Below, one piece after another: positions 7,942 through 15,790 of a stretch of DNA of 64,000 nt (position 1 is the stretch's first letter; every line of letters starts with the position of its first letter). The notes below the pieces were generated by a model. It saw nothing but the letters and a program-made list of their open reading frames with translations. It ran no database searches and was not told the origin of the DNA. The stretch lies in the NCBI RefSeq assembly GCF_000152625.1, contig NZ_CH724156.1:2089778-2153777 (forward strand), in the 5' to 3' direction. The stretch is from Roseovarius nubinhibens ISM (lineage in GTDB: Bacteria > Pseudomonadota > Alphaproteobacteria > Rhodobacterales > Rhodobacteraceae). The translations under genes were made by a program, and so were the position numbers.

Positions 7942-8220
7942 GTGAAAAAACAATTTTGGCTAATGGCCTGTGCCCCTGTGCTGCTGGCGGCTTGTGAGCC
8001 GATGCCGCAGGCCAACACATCGCCCGAGGGCTTTCTCAACGAACTGCCGCCCAGCCTGATCGAGATGGCGGCGCCGAATCAGGATCTGACGGCGGTGAGC
8101 ATCGATCCCAATGACGGCTGCTATCTCTATCGCTATCGCGGCCCGGTCGAGACGACGATGCTGCCGCTGCGCGCGCGCAATGGTCAGCCGATCTGTTCGC
8201 GCCCGCCGGAATCCGTCTGA
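7942..8220 (+). CDS. Small lipoprotein of unknown function
   Basis: A 92-residue predicted lipoprotein: a KK-containing N terminus, a hydrophobic stretch and lipobox LLAAC, with a mature domain that has two cysteines (DGCYLY and QPICSR) which could form a disulfide. I do not recognise the family. The GTG at 7942 is chosen because the signal sequence starts there and AAGGGAGATC precedes it; an upstream in-frame ATG would put about 29 unlikely residues before the signal. A terminator follows at once. Confidence 0.75.
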   Translation: MKKQFWLMACAPVLLAACEPMPQANTSPEGFLNELPPSLIEMAAPNQDLTAVSIDPNDGCYLYRYRGPVETTMLPLRARNGQPICSRPPESV

Positions 8221-8259
8221 CCGGCGACACGGGGTCGTTCAGCGGCCTCTAAGAAACGC

Positions 8260-8290
8260 AAAAGGCGCGCCCCGTGGGACGCGCCTTTTT
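8260..8290 (+). terminator. Rho-independent terminator (bidirectional)
   Basis: AAAAGGCGCG pairs with CGCGCCTTTT around a 10-base loop, with a run of five T on the plus strand. It lies between the convergent small lipoprotein and L,D-transpeptidase genes and can act for both. Confidence 0.88.
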
Positions 8291-8304
8291 CATGTCTGGC
8301 TGGA

Positions 8305-8952
8305 TCAGACCTCGGGGGCGTAGAGATGCGCCGTGGCGCCGATCTTCACATGCTCGTAGAGGTCGTTGATATGGGCCATGACCATGCGCACGCAGCCCGA
8401 GCTTGCCCGGCCACCGATCGAGCGCTGGTTGGGCGAGCCATGGATGCGCAGATAGGTGTCGCGATTACCGACATAGAGGTAAAGAGCGCGTGATCCCAAG
8501 GGGTTATTGGGGCCGGCGTCCATGCCATCGGCGTGCTGCGCATAGAGATGCGGATCGCGTTTGATCATGTTCGCGGTGGGCGTCCAGGTCGGCCATTTCG
8601 CCTTGCGCCGGATCGAATAGGTGCCCGGCTCGTAGAGATTGCCGCGGGCGATGGCCACGCCATAGCGCATGGCGGTTCCGTCGGGCTGAATGTGATAGAG
8701 ATAGCGGGCCACCGCATCGACATGGATGTCACCCGAACGCAGCCCGTCATTGGCCTCGACCACCTGCGGCAGAAAGCGCGGGTGCAGGCCCCAGGGGTTC
8801 GAGGTGAAGGGGTCGTAATCGGCGGGTGTGACCTGGGCATCCCATTGCGACCATTTCGACCGGTTCGTCGTCGGTGCGGCCAGCGCGGGGCTGGCGATGG
8901 GGGCCGAAAACATGGCTGCCGCCGAAATCACGAAATGGCGTCTGGTCAACAT
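8305..8952 (-). CDS. L,D-transpeptidase (YkuD family), Tat-exported
   Basis: A 215-residue precursor with a twin-arginine signal (TRRHFVISAAAM). The catalytic domain ends in the YkuD motif HGSPNQRSIGGRASSGCVRM, with His171 and nucleophile Cys187. These periplasmic enzymes make 3-3 peptidoglycan cross-links or attach proteins to peptidoglycan. The catalytic domain lies at the C terminus, as in many short alphaproteobacterial paralogues. The gene is monocistronic, with a 345-bp upstream region that contains a phased 11-bp repeat array. Confidence 0.88.
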   Translation of the reverse strand: MLTRRHFVISAAAMFSAPIASPALAAPTTNRSKWSQWDAQVTPADYDPFTSNPWGLHPRFLPQVVEANDGLRSGDIHVDAVARYLYHIQPDGTAMRYGVAIARGNLYEPGTYSIRRKAKWPTWTPTANMIKRDPHLYAQHADGMDAGPNNPLGSRALYLYVGNRDTYLRIHGSPNQRSIGGRASSGCVRMVMAHINDLYEHVKIGATAHLYAPEV

Positions 8953-9297
8953 GGGTTAAGTCCTCGGTTGCGGCGTTTACAAAACTGTCGGGTTTAAAAA
9001 TATGGTGCCTGTTGTCATAGGTCCAGTCACCACCCCGTGTGCAATGAGAAAAGCGCATAAAGACGGTGATTGGTTCCCAAATCCGTGAATTTGGTGGCAG
9101 AAATGTCAAACTTTGACAGGTCTCCGGGGCGAATCGCCTGAGGAATCAGACCCTCTGAAAGGGCGTTTTCGGCGCTCACATCCAAGGTTTCGGTACCACG
9201 TCGGTATTACGACGGTATCGCGACAGTATGGCCCCGGCCCGCGCGGGGCAGGCCGGGACCGGGTTGAAACAGCAGATTTATTTCGCCGTCTTCGGTT
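8953..9297. other. 345-bp gene-free region upstream of the L,D-transpeptidase gene
   Basis: No coding sequence is visible. It holds the four-unit 11-bp array at 9188-9231, followed by a hairpin CCCGGCC/GGCCGGG (9233-9257) with an 11-base loop. The hairpin lies just beyond the stop of the leftward flavin oxidase gene and may mark its 3' end, although no T-run follows on the minus strand. Confidence 0.6.
9188..9231. repeat. 44-bp array of four 11-bp units (copy A)
   Basis: Units in order are TTTCGGTACCA, CGTCGGTATTA, CGACGGTATCG and CGACAGTATGG. The period is exactly 11 bp, so equivalent bases fall on about the same face of the helix. Near-identical arrays occur at 38727-38770 (reverse orientation) and 52625-52668. 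The last unit is always degenerate (CGACAGT or CGACTGT). Confidence 0.8.
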
Positions 9298-10737
9298 TTA
9301 TTTTGCCGCCACCGGAATTTTCTGCGGCGCGATGTTGTGATTGGCCCGGAAGAGATTGCCGGGGTCATGGCGCGCCTTGATCTCGGCCAGCCGGGCGAGA
9401 TTGCCGCCATAGGCCTCGGCGAGGCGGCCCGGCTCATCCTCGGGGATGAAATTCACATAGACGCTGCCCGCCGCATGCGGCGCGGTGGCGTCAAAGAGAT
9501 CGCGCGCCCAGCCGATACAGGCGCGGTCCTTGGCCGGGTCCTCCCAGCGGGTGTGCACATTCATGGTGAAATGCGCCTGCCGCTGGGGAAAGGCGGTGGC
9601 GTCGCTGGCGACCCGCGCCATGGCTCCGCCGACATGGGCGATGAAAACCTCCGAGGCCGGATCGGGGAGATCGGCGGCAGCGGCGAGAATCGCGTCGATG
9701 GCGGCGTCGCTCAGCGCGGTGAAATCATGGCTCTTCCAGTAGTTCCGCGCCCCCGGGGTGAGCAGCGGATCAAAGGCCGCCTGCCAGCCGGTGAAAGGAT
9801 GCGGCGAGATCACATCGGCAATCGGCGCGCCAAGGCCGCGCAGCTCTGCCATGGCGGCCTCGCCCTCGGCCATGTCGCCGGCATAACAGGCGCCAAAGAT
9901 CAGCACCTCGCGCCCGTGCCACGCCTCGGGCAGGAAGGGCAGCGGCGGCGCCTTGCGCATCACTGCCCAAACGGTGAGCTCGTCCGGCGCCCGGTCGCAG
10001 ATGCCGCGAAATTCCTGCAAGAGTTCCCGCGCCTCGGCGAAAGGATGCACGATCAGCCCCGACAGGACCTCGGGCCCGAGCGGATGCGCCTGAAACTCGA
10101 AGGCGGCCACCACGCCGAAATTGCCGCCGCCGCCGCGGATCGCCCAGAAGAGATCGGGGTTCTCCTCGGCGCTCACATGGCGGAGCTGACCGTCCGCGGT
10201 GACCAGCTCGGCCGAGACGAGATTGTCGACGGTCATGCCGAATTTGCGGGTGATCCAGCCAAAGCCGCCGCCCAGCGTCAGCCCCGAGATGCCGGTGGTG
10301 GAATTGACGCCCGAGGGCACCGCCAGCCCATAGAGCTGGGTCTCGCGGTCCATATCACCCAAAAGCGCGCCGGGATCGACATGCACCCGCCGCCGCGCCG
10401 CGTCGACATGGACCGAACGCATCTGCGACAGGTCGAGCAAGAGCGCGCCGTCGATCACCGCCAGCCCGGCGATCTGATGCCCGCCCGCGCGCACCGCCAT
10501 CAGCAGATCATTGTCACGGGCGAAATTCACCGCCATCTGGATGTCGCCAGTGCCGAGCGCCCGGATCACCAGACCGGGCCGCCGGTCGATCATCCCGTTC
10601 CAGATCGTGCGCGAGACGTCATAGCCCGCCTCGTCCGGCGCGATGAGCGCCCCGCGCAGCCCGCCTGCCAGCGCCGCCAGCGTCTCTGCCGCGAGCTCTC
10701 GCGTGCCGCCGCTCAGCGTTTTCAATGTCACACTCAT
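9298..10737 (-). CDS. FAD-linked oxidase (berberine bridge enzyme-like)
   Basis: A 479-residue PCMH-type flavoprotein. His87 in RAGGHQIAG is the expected 8-alpha-histidyl FAD attachment site. Position 146 in VNSTTGISGLTLGGGFGW is Ser where bicovalent members have Cys, so a single covalent link is predicted. The C terminus has the BBE motif YVNFIPEDEPG and ends with the NLFRANHNI signature. Members oxidise sugars, alkaloids or polyphenols; the substrate is unknown. It is divergent from an HxlR regulator, which probably controls it. Start: ATG after GGAGAGG. Confidence 0.85.
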   Translation of the reverse strand: MSVTLKTLSGGTRELAAETLAALAGGLRGALIAPDEAGYDVSRTIWNGMIDRRPGLVIRALGTGDIQMAVNFARDNDLLMAVRAGGHQIAGLAVIDGALLLDLSQMRSVHVDAARRRVHVDPGALLGDMDRETQLYGLAVPSGVNSTTGISGLTLGGGFGWITRKFGMTVDNLVSAELVTADGQLRHVSAEENPDLFWAIRGGGGNFGVVAAFEFQAHPLGPEVLSGLIVHPFAEARELLQEFRGICDRAPDELTVWAVMRKAPPLPFLPEAWHGREVLIFGACYAGDMAEGEAAMAELRGLGAPIADVISPHPFTGWQAAFDPLLTPGARNYWKSHDFTALSDAAIDAILAAAADLPDPASEVFIAHVGGAMARVASDATAFPQRQAHFTMNVHTRWEDPAKDRACIGWARDLFDATAPHAAGSVYVNFIPEDEPGRLAEAYGGNLARLAEIKARHDPGNLFRANHNIAPQKIPVAAK

Positions 10738-10835
10738 GATCCTATCCTCTCCTGATATCCCTGTGGGATGTGAAAGCCCGGACAGCATCGCAGAGAGGGG
10801 CGGCGGCCAGATAGTGCAGGGTCTGTACCACGAGG

Positions 10836-10853
10836 TCCAGTTTCTGAACTGGA
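10836..10853. promoter_or_regulatory. Palindromic operator candidate between flavin oxidase and HxlR
   Basis: TCCAGTT-TCTG-AACTGGA is a perfect 18-bp dyad about 100 bp before the flavin oxidase start and about 145 bp before the HxlR start. Placement in a divergent regulator/target region suggests it is the HxlR binding site. Confidence 0.5.
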
Positions 10854-10925
10854 GCGGGGAGGCGCGAGAACGCTAGGGTTGTGCTATACTCGCCGCCATG
10901 CGGCCCGCCTCTTCGGCCTGTTCAT

Positions 10926-10956
10926 TCGGCACGTGGAGGGCCAATCGGCACGTGGA
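10926..10956. repeat. Two direct copies of TCGGCACGTGGA, 19 bp apart
   Basis: Both 12-bp copies contain the CACGTG palindrome and lie 42-72 bp before the HxlR start codon. They could be further regulator sites or a small duplication (AATCGGCACGTGGAAGGG also repeats approximately). Confidence 0.45.
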
Positions 10957-10997
10957 AGGGCGGGGCGCGACAATGGTTTCCGAGTGAGGGAGAACCC

Positions 10998-11690
10998 ATG
11001 GCCCATAGCAGTTACCGTCAATTTTGTCCCGTCGCGATGGCGGCGGAAATCCTCTGCCGCCGCTGGATGATGCTGGTCATTCGCGAACTGGTGGCAGGCA
11101 CCACCCGGTTCAACGACCTGCGGCGCGGGGTGCCGAAAATGTCGCGCAGCCTGTTGGCGACGCGGCTGCGCGAGCTCGAAGATTTCGGCGTGATCGAGCG
11201 CCATCTTCTGTCGCATCAAAGCGGCGTGCATGAATATCGGCTCACCGAAGCGGGGCGGGATCTCCTGCCGGTGGTCGAGGCGGTGGGCAATTGGGGGCAG
11301 AAATGGGTGGAATCGCGGCTGTCGCTGCGCAATCTCGATGCCTCGCTGTTGATGTGGGATATGCACCGCAATCTCGACCCTGCGCCGCTGCCGAACCGGC
11401 GCTGTCTGATCCAGTTCTGCTTTCCCGAACTGCCGCCGCGACAACAGAATTATTGGCTGGTGGTCGAGCCCTCGGGCGATGTCGAGCTCTGCCGCGATGA
11501 TCCGGGGTTCGAGCTCGACCTGCTGGTGACCACCGATCTGCACAGCATGACGATGATCTGGATGGGGCTGGCCACGGTGCAGGAGCTGCGCGAGCGGCTC
11601 GATCTGTCGGGGGACCGCGAGATTGCGGCAAGGATGCAGACCTGGCTCGGGCTGAGCCCCTTTGCGCCGACGGAACGCCGGGTGTCCTGA
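10998..11690 (+). CDS. HxlR family winged-helix transcriptional regulator
   Basis: A 230-residue regulator. The N-terminal HxlR domain contains FCPVAMAAEILCRRWMML (about 9-26) and the recognition region RFNDLRRGVPKMSRSLLATRL. Cys10, where HxlR proteins often carry a redox- or electrophile-sensing cysteine, is present. A C-terminal 120-residue extension, beyond the usual 100-130 residue family length, may bind a ligand. Start: ATG after GAGGGAG. Divergent orientation from the flavin oxidase suggests local control. Confidence 0.85.
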   Translation: MAHSSYRQFCPVAMAAEILCRRWMMLVIRELVAGTTRFNDLRRGVPKMSRSLLATRLRELEDFGVIERHLLSHQSGVHEYRLTEAGRDLLPVVEAVGNWGQKWVESRLSLRNLDASLLMWDMHRNLDPAPLPNRRCLIQFCFPELPPRQQNYWLVVEPSGDVELCRDDPGFELDLLVTTDLHSMTMIWMGLATVQELRERLDLSGDREIAARMQTWLGLSPFAPTERRVS

Positions 11691-11729
11691 TCCCCGGCTG
11701 TCTTATGCAGGAGGCTCAGGCCGGTCAGG

Positions 11730-12110
11730 TCAGTCCTTGGCGAGCATCCGGCCGAGCATCCGGCCGCCGAGGATGTGCAGATGGAAATGGGGCACTTCCT
11801 GCACGCCATCCTCGCCGCAATTGGTGATCGCGCGATAGCCCGCCCCGGCGGCCCCCGGCGCCACGCCGGTCATCCGGCAGACATCGGCGACGCTGCGGTT
11901 GAAGTCGACGATTTCGGCATCGCTGGCGGTGCTGGCGAAATGGTCATAGCAGACATAGGGCCCCTTGGGGATCACCAGCACATGCACCGGCGCCTGCGGC
12001 GCGATGTCGTTGAAGGCAAGGCTGTGCTCGGTCTCGAGCACGGTGTCGTTGGGGATCTCGCCGCGCAGGATCTTGGCAAAGATATTCTGGTCATCATAGT
12101 CGTAGGGCAT
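11730..12110 (-). CDS. HIT family (histidine triad) nucleotide-binding protein
   Basis: A 126-residue HINT-type protein. The histidine triad HFHLHIL has His108, His110 and His112; upstream motifs IFAKILRGEIP and VLVIPKGPY are standard for bacterial Hint/HinT. Such proteins hydrolyse AMP-lysine or aminoacyl-adenylate type phosphoramidates. The glycosyltransferase gene ends 16 bp upstream in the same direction, so the two may be co-transcribed. Confidence 0.9.
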   Translation of the reverse strand: MPYDYDDQNIFAKILRGEIPNDTVLETEHSLAFNDIAPQAPVHVLVIPKGPYVCYDHFASTASDAEIVDFNRSVADVCRMTGVAPGAAGAGYRAITNCGEDGVQEVPHFHLHILGGRMLGRMLAKD

Positions 12111-12126
12111 GCAGGTCCTTTCGCGG

Positions 12127-13704
12127 TCAATCCGCGTAGAGGTGATCGGTTTGCGCTATTTCAATGGCCTTGTCGGCCGAGATGTCAAGGAAGCGGGCGA
12201 TCTTGGCGGCGTTTTCCTCGGTGCTGTCGGACTGTCGCATGGTGAAGTGATTTTCGAACTCGGCATCGCGGATGCGGTCGCTCTCAAACGTCATGTCCGA
12301 ACGGATCGTCGGCAACAGCCGTTCCAGCGTTTCCTGCGGTGTCTGTTCACCCGCGAGCCCGACGCGCATGGCATGGCCGATGAGATATTCATCGGTGAAA
12401 TCGCATTGCACCTCGAGCAGCCGGGTCACCGACCGGTCGCCGCAGAAATCCTGCAAGAGATCGAGACTGGCGGGATCGAGACAGATGATCATCTGATCGG
12501 TCTCGTAATAGTCGAACAGCATCCGCATCAGCGCCCGGCGGTGGCGGTGGCGTTTCTCCATCGTCGACTGAATGCCGCCGAGATCGGGCAGCGGCGTGCT
12601 GTCCTCGTTGAAGAGATATTCGATCGCGGTCAGGTTTGTCGCCTGCCGCACCGCGGTCAAAAGCCGCTTGGCCACATGCCATTTCTTGCAGACCACGATC
12701 ATCAATTCGCGCTGCCGGCCGAGCGTGCTCTCGGTCTCCCAGAACCGCATGGCAAAGCGCCGCCCGATGCGGCCGCGCCCGGTGAGGAATTTGAACAGCG
12801 ACCGCCCCTCGTTGGAGATCTTGAACGTCGCCGCTTCGTCGGAATAGAGCGCGCCGAGCCGCTGTTTGAGCTCGGTCGCCTCGGGGCTGATCTTGCGGGC
12901 AAAGAGGAAATCCTGGCTCAGCAGCAGATCATAGTGATCATTGTAAAAGGTCTGCGGCATCCCGTAATCGGTGAACATCAGAAAGGTGAGCGTGCGCGTC
13001 TCGATCTCGTGATCGGGGACGACATGGCGCACCAGCGTCTGAAAGAAGGTCTCGTCAGGGATCCAGGTGGTGCGGAAGAACCGCATCACATCACGCCGCC
13101 TGCGGGTAAACTCGAGAATCCACTCGATGGTGCGGCGGCGCAGGCACCACCATTGGCTGCCGATCATCACTTGGATATCGGCGGGGATCGCGCGCGACAG
13201 GCCAAGCCGGCGCTGCAGGTTCATCGAGGCGTAGAACAGCCTCTTGCTGTTGCGCTCGTTGAAATAGTGGCGATAGATCAGCCGCTCTTCCTTGATGCCG
13301 GTCTTGATCCAGTCGCTGTCGAAATAATCAAAGCTTTCGATGTAATCGACATCGCGGGCATCGAGAAACTCATGCGCGTAATGCGCCGATTTGATCGCCG
13401 CGCAATCGCCCGAGAGCATGTAGAAATGCGTGGCCCGGGGAAAAGCCTCGACCGCCGCCTCGACCGCATAGAGCGTCGCCTGCACCAAGGACCATTCGCC
13501 CCAGCCGCATTTGATCCGCTTGCGGGCAAAGGCCACATTGGGATTGTCGGCCAGCGCCTCGCGGATGCGGGCGAAATGTTCGGGCTTGGCGCGGGCGTCG
13601 AAATGGATGGCGATATAATCCCCCGCCGCCGTCAGCATCTCGGCCTGACCGATGATGGCCTCGGGGTCTTTGTGACACAAAAGGATATATGCGATTTTCG
13701 CCAT
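12127..13704 (-). CDS. Core-2/I-branching-type glycosyltransferase (DUF5928-like C-terminus)
   Basis: A 525-residue protein. Residues 1-290 match the beta-1,6-N-acetylglucosaminyltransferase/xylosyltransferase fold: MAKIAYILLCHKDPE, HFYMLSGDCAAIKS, and the GSQWWCLRR segment. The C-terminal about 220 residues fit the accessory domain (DUF5928, as I recall it) found in roseobacter homologues. It lacks a signal or membrane anchor, so it acts in the cytoplasm on a surface-glycan precursor. It is divergent from a sulfotransferase gene, which suggests joint decoration of one glycan. Confidence 0.78.
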   Translation of the reverse strand: MAKIAYILLCHKDPEAIIGQAEMLTAAGDYIAIHFDARAKPEHFARIREALADNPNVAFARKRIKCGWGEWSLVQATLYAVEAAVEAFPRATHFYMLSGDCAAIKSAHYAHEFLDARDVDYIESFDYFDSDWIKTGIKEERLIYRHYFNERNSKRLFYASMNLQRRLGLSRAIPADIQVMIGSQWWCLRRRTIEWILEFTRRRRDVMRFFRTTWIPDETFFQTLVRHVVPDHEIETRTLTFLMFTDYGMPQTFYNDHYDLLLSQDFLFARKISPEATELKQRLGALYSDEAATFKISNEGRSLFKFLTGRGRIGRRFAMRFWETESTLGRQRELMIVVCKKWHVAKRLLTAVRQATNLTAIEYLFNEDSTPLPDLGGIQSTMEKRHRHRRALMRMLFDYYETDQMIICLDPASLDLLQDFCGDRSVTRLLEVQCDFTDEYLIGHAMRVGLAGEQTPQETLERLLPTIRSDMTFESDRIRDAEFENHFTMRQSDSTEENAAKIARFLDISADKAIEIAQTDHLYAD

Positions 13705-13847
13705 ACTGGAAACGACTGGCCCTCAGTTTTAGGATTGTTTACAGTGATAGTGCTGAATAAGCATTGAATAAACAGGCATTTCGGGTTTTTTTGTTGAATG
13801 GAACATGGACGGCGCAACGGAGCGGTCCGTGGTTGGAGGTGAGGAAT

Positions 13848-14666
13848 ATGGGCTTTCCCGGGACATGGATGACCGAGAGCGAAAGTGTGGTCTATCGAGT
13901 GGTGCCGAAATGCGCCTGCTCGACCATCGGCCAGATCATGTATTACTCCGATCACGGGACCTTCTTTGATGGCGACATCCATGACGCCAAGGGCGGCATG
14001 CACAAATGGGCGCTGGACGAGAGCCAGGCGCTGATCACCCGCAACGTCCAGGCGCATGATTCCTACGCCTTCACCTGCGTGCGCAACCCCTACACCCGCA
14101 TCCTGTCCTCCTTCTTCGACAAGATCTGCGGCATTCAGCGCAATGGCAGCCGCTATCGCGGCAAGCTGGTGCCTTTGTTGATCCAGAAATACGGCATCGA
14201 GGTCGGCGGCGAGGACGGCAAGCAGGAGTTCGACCAGATCAAGAGCTTCCGCCGCTTCCTGCTCTTTGCCCGCGACACCATCCGCTGGCGCCGCCCGATG
14301 GAGCCCGACATCCACTGGTCGGCCCAGGCCGGCCATATCTCGACCTTCATCGTCAACGGCGGCCGCTACGACAAGATCTTCTGGACCGAGAAGTTCAACG
14401 AGGGCATGGGCGAGGTGCTGAGCGCCATCGAGACGCCGAAACAGGTCGATCTCGACACGATCCCGCGCTTTAACGAAAGCGAAGGCCACGGCCCGAAACG
14501 CGCCCATCCGGTCGAAGACTACTTCGACGATCTGGCGATGCATCTCGTCTACGAGATCTATCACCGCGATTTCGAGCTGTTCAAATACGATTTTGAAGAC
14601 CCGTCGAACAAGATGCCGACCGGCGAGATCGATCTCGACGAGGTCCACGCCAAGCTCGGCGACTAG
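13848..14666 (+). CDS. Sulfotransferase family 2 protein (HNK-1/carbohydrate type)
   Basis: A 272-residue PAPS-dependent sulfotransferase. The 5'-phosphosulfate binding loop is VPKCACSTIGQI (19-30) and the 3'-phosphate binding segment is CVRNPYTRILSSFF (77-90). This pair is typical of carbohydrate sulfotransferases. I choose the ATG at 13848 because GGAGGTGAGG stands directly before it; an in-frame ATG 84 bp upstream has no good site. Likely substrate is the glycan made with the divergent glycosyltransferase. No PAPS-synthesis genes are in the window. Confidence 0.83.
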   Translation: MGFPGTWMTESESVVYRVVPKCACSTIGQIMYYSDHGTFFDGDIHDAKGGMHKWALDESQALITRNVQAHDSYAFTCVRNPYTRILSSFFDKICGIQRNGSRYRGKLVPLLIQKYGIEVGGEDGKQEFDQIKSFRRFLLFARDTIRWRRPMEPDIHWSAQAGHISTFIVNGGRYDKIFWTEKFNEGMGEVLSAIETPKQVDLDTIPRFNESEGHGPKRAHPVEDYFDDLAMHLVYEIYHRDFELFKYDFEDPSNKMPTGEIDLDEVHAKLGD

Positions 14667-14675
14667 AGGCAAGCG

Positions 14676-14744
14676 GGGAAGAGGGGCGCGGCCCCTCTTG
14701 GCCTTGCGGCCAATTCACCCCGGGATATTTCAAGCCAGAAGATG
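14676..14744. repeat. Intergenic repeat of Rhodobacterales type
   Basis: AAGAGGGGC-GCG-GCCCCTCTT forms a perfect 9-bp stem, followed by GGCCTTGCGGCC, then ATTCACCCCGGGATATTT and CAGAAGATG. From memory this composite unit recurs in intergenic regions of many Rhodobacteraceae genomes. Here it lies between the convergent sulfotransferase and PfkB genes and may also act as an RNA 3' end. Confidence 0.6.
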
Positions 14745-14773
14745 CGCCTCTTTCTGGGTCCAAATACCCAAAT

Positions 14774-14790
14774 CCGGCGGCTGCCGCCGG
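14774..14790 (-). terminator. Hairpin downstream of the PfkB kinase gene
   Basis: CCGGCGGC-T-GCCGCCGG is a near-perfect dyad 14 bp past the PfkB stop; on the minus strand it is followed by ATTTGGGTATTTGG, moderately T-rich. It probably ends the nth-PfkB transcript. Confidence 0.5.
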
Positions 14791-14803
14791 GCTCAGACGG
14801 GGC

Positions 14804-15790
14804 TCAAACGAGCCCTTCGGCGCGGAACATCTCCAGCACATCCGCCTCGGGGCGCGCGCCATAATGGGTGATCACCTCTGCCGCCGCGATACAGCCCATG
14901 CGCCCGGCCACCGCCATCGGCACGCCGGAGACGAGCCCAAAGAGGAAACCGGCGGCGAATTGATCGCCCGCGCCGGTGGTGTCGAGCGGCTTGATCGGGG
15001 TGACGGGCACCTCGGTCACATCCTCGCCCCGGTGGATCGTCACCGCATCGCCTGAGCGGGTGCAGACCACGAGCCGGGTGTCGCGGCTGGCCTGGGTCAG
15101 GGCGGCGTCGAGATCCTCGGTCTGGTAGAGGGCGCGCCATTCGTGATCATTGCCGATCACATAATCGAGCTCGCGCAGCAGGGCGCGGAAATCGCTGCGG
15201 TGGCGGTCGACGCAGAACGGGTCCGAGAGCGAGATCCCCGCCAGCCCGCCCGCCTCGCGGCAGATGCGCGCGGCTTCGGTAAAGGCCGCTTTGCCGCGCG
15301 GTTTGTCGTAGAGATAGCCTTCGAGCAGCAGCAGGTCGCATTCACCCGCGACACTGTCATCGACATCTTCGGGGCCGAGCTCGGTCGAGATGCCGAGATA
15401 GGTGTTCATCGAGCGTTCGCCATCGGGCGAGACGAAGATCATCGAGCGCGAGCTGGTCTGGTCGCCGCCGGGCACTGGCGCGTTGACGAAATGGCTGCCC
15501 ACATCGCTCATCGCCTTGGCGTAGTAGCGGCCGAGCGCGTCGTCATTGACCCGGCCGATGAAGCCGGTGGTGAGGCCCAGCGCGCCCATGCCCGCCACCG
15601 TGTTGGCGACCGAGCCGCCGGGGGCCTGGGTGCGGTTCTGCATTGCCGCATAGAGCGCCTCGGCGCGGTCCTGATCGATCAGCGTCATGACGCCTTTTTC
15701 GATGCCCATCTCTTGCAGAAACGCGTCCTCGCATTGCGAGATCACATCGACAACGGCATTTCCGATGCCGACGGCCTGATAGGTGCTCAT
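14804..15790 (-). CDS. PfkB family carbohydrate kinase (adenosine kinase-like)
   Basis: A 328-residue ribokinase-fold enzyme. The N-terminal motif is GGSVANTVAGMGALG and the C-terminal signature DTTGAGDQFAAGFLFG holds catalytic Asp276. Similar alphaproteobacterial proteins are annotated as adenosine kinases, but sugar kinase activity is possible. The start codon overlaps the nth stop by 4 bp (ATGA), so translation is coupled. A longer extension in the same frame would lie antisense-like within nth and is not used. Confidence 0.85.
   Translation of the reverse strand: MSTYQAVGIGNAVVDVISQCEDAFLQEMGIEKGVMTLIDQDRAEALYAAMQNRTQAPGGSVANTVAGMGALGLTTGFIGRVNDDALGRYYAKAMSDVGSHFVNAPVPGGDQTSSRSMIFVSPDGERSMNTYLGISTELGPEDVDDSVAGECDLLLLEGYLYDKPRGKAAFTEAARICREAGGLAGISLSDPFCVDRHRSDFRALLRELDYVIGNDHEWRALYQTEDLDAALTQASRDTRLVVCTRSGDAVTIHRGEDVTEVPVTPIKPLDTTGAGDQFAAGFLFGLVSGVPMAVAGRMGCIAAAEVITHYGARPEADVLEMFRAEGLV

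Noticed and set aside
9188-9231. 11-bp array considered as replication iterons or CRISPR
   Set aside because: There is no rep gene or spacer structure, and three dispersed copies argue against an origin.
12109-13767. 552-codon plus-strand frame opposite the glycosyltransferase
   Set aside because: Composition is antisense-like and the minus-strand protein has clear family motifs throughout.
13632-14672. 346-codon minus-strand frame opposite the sulfotransferase
   Set aside because: The plus strand encodes both PAPS-binding motifs with a strong ribosome-binding site; the minus frame is its shadow.
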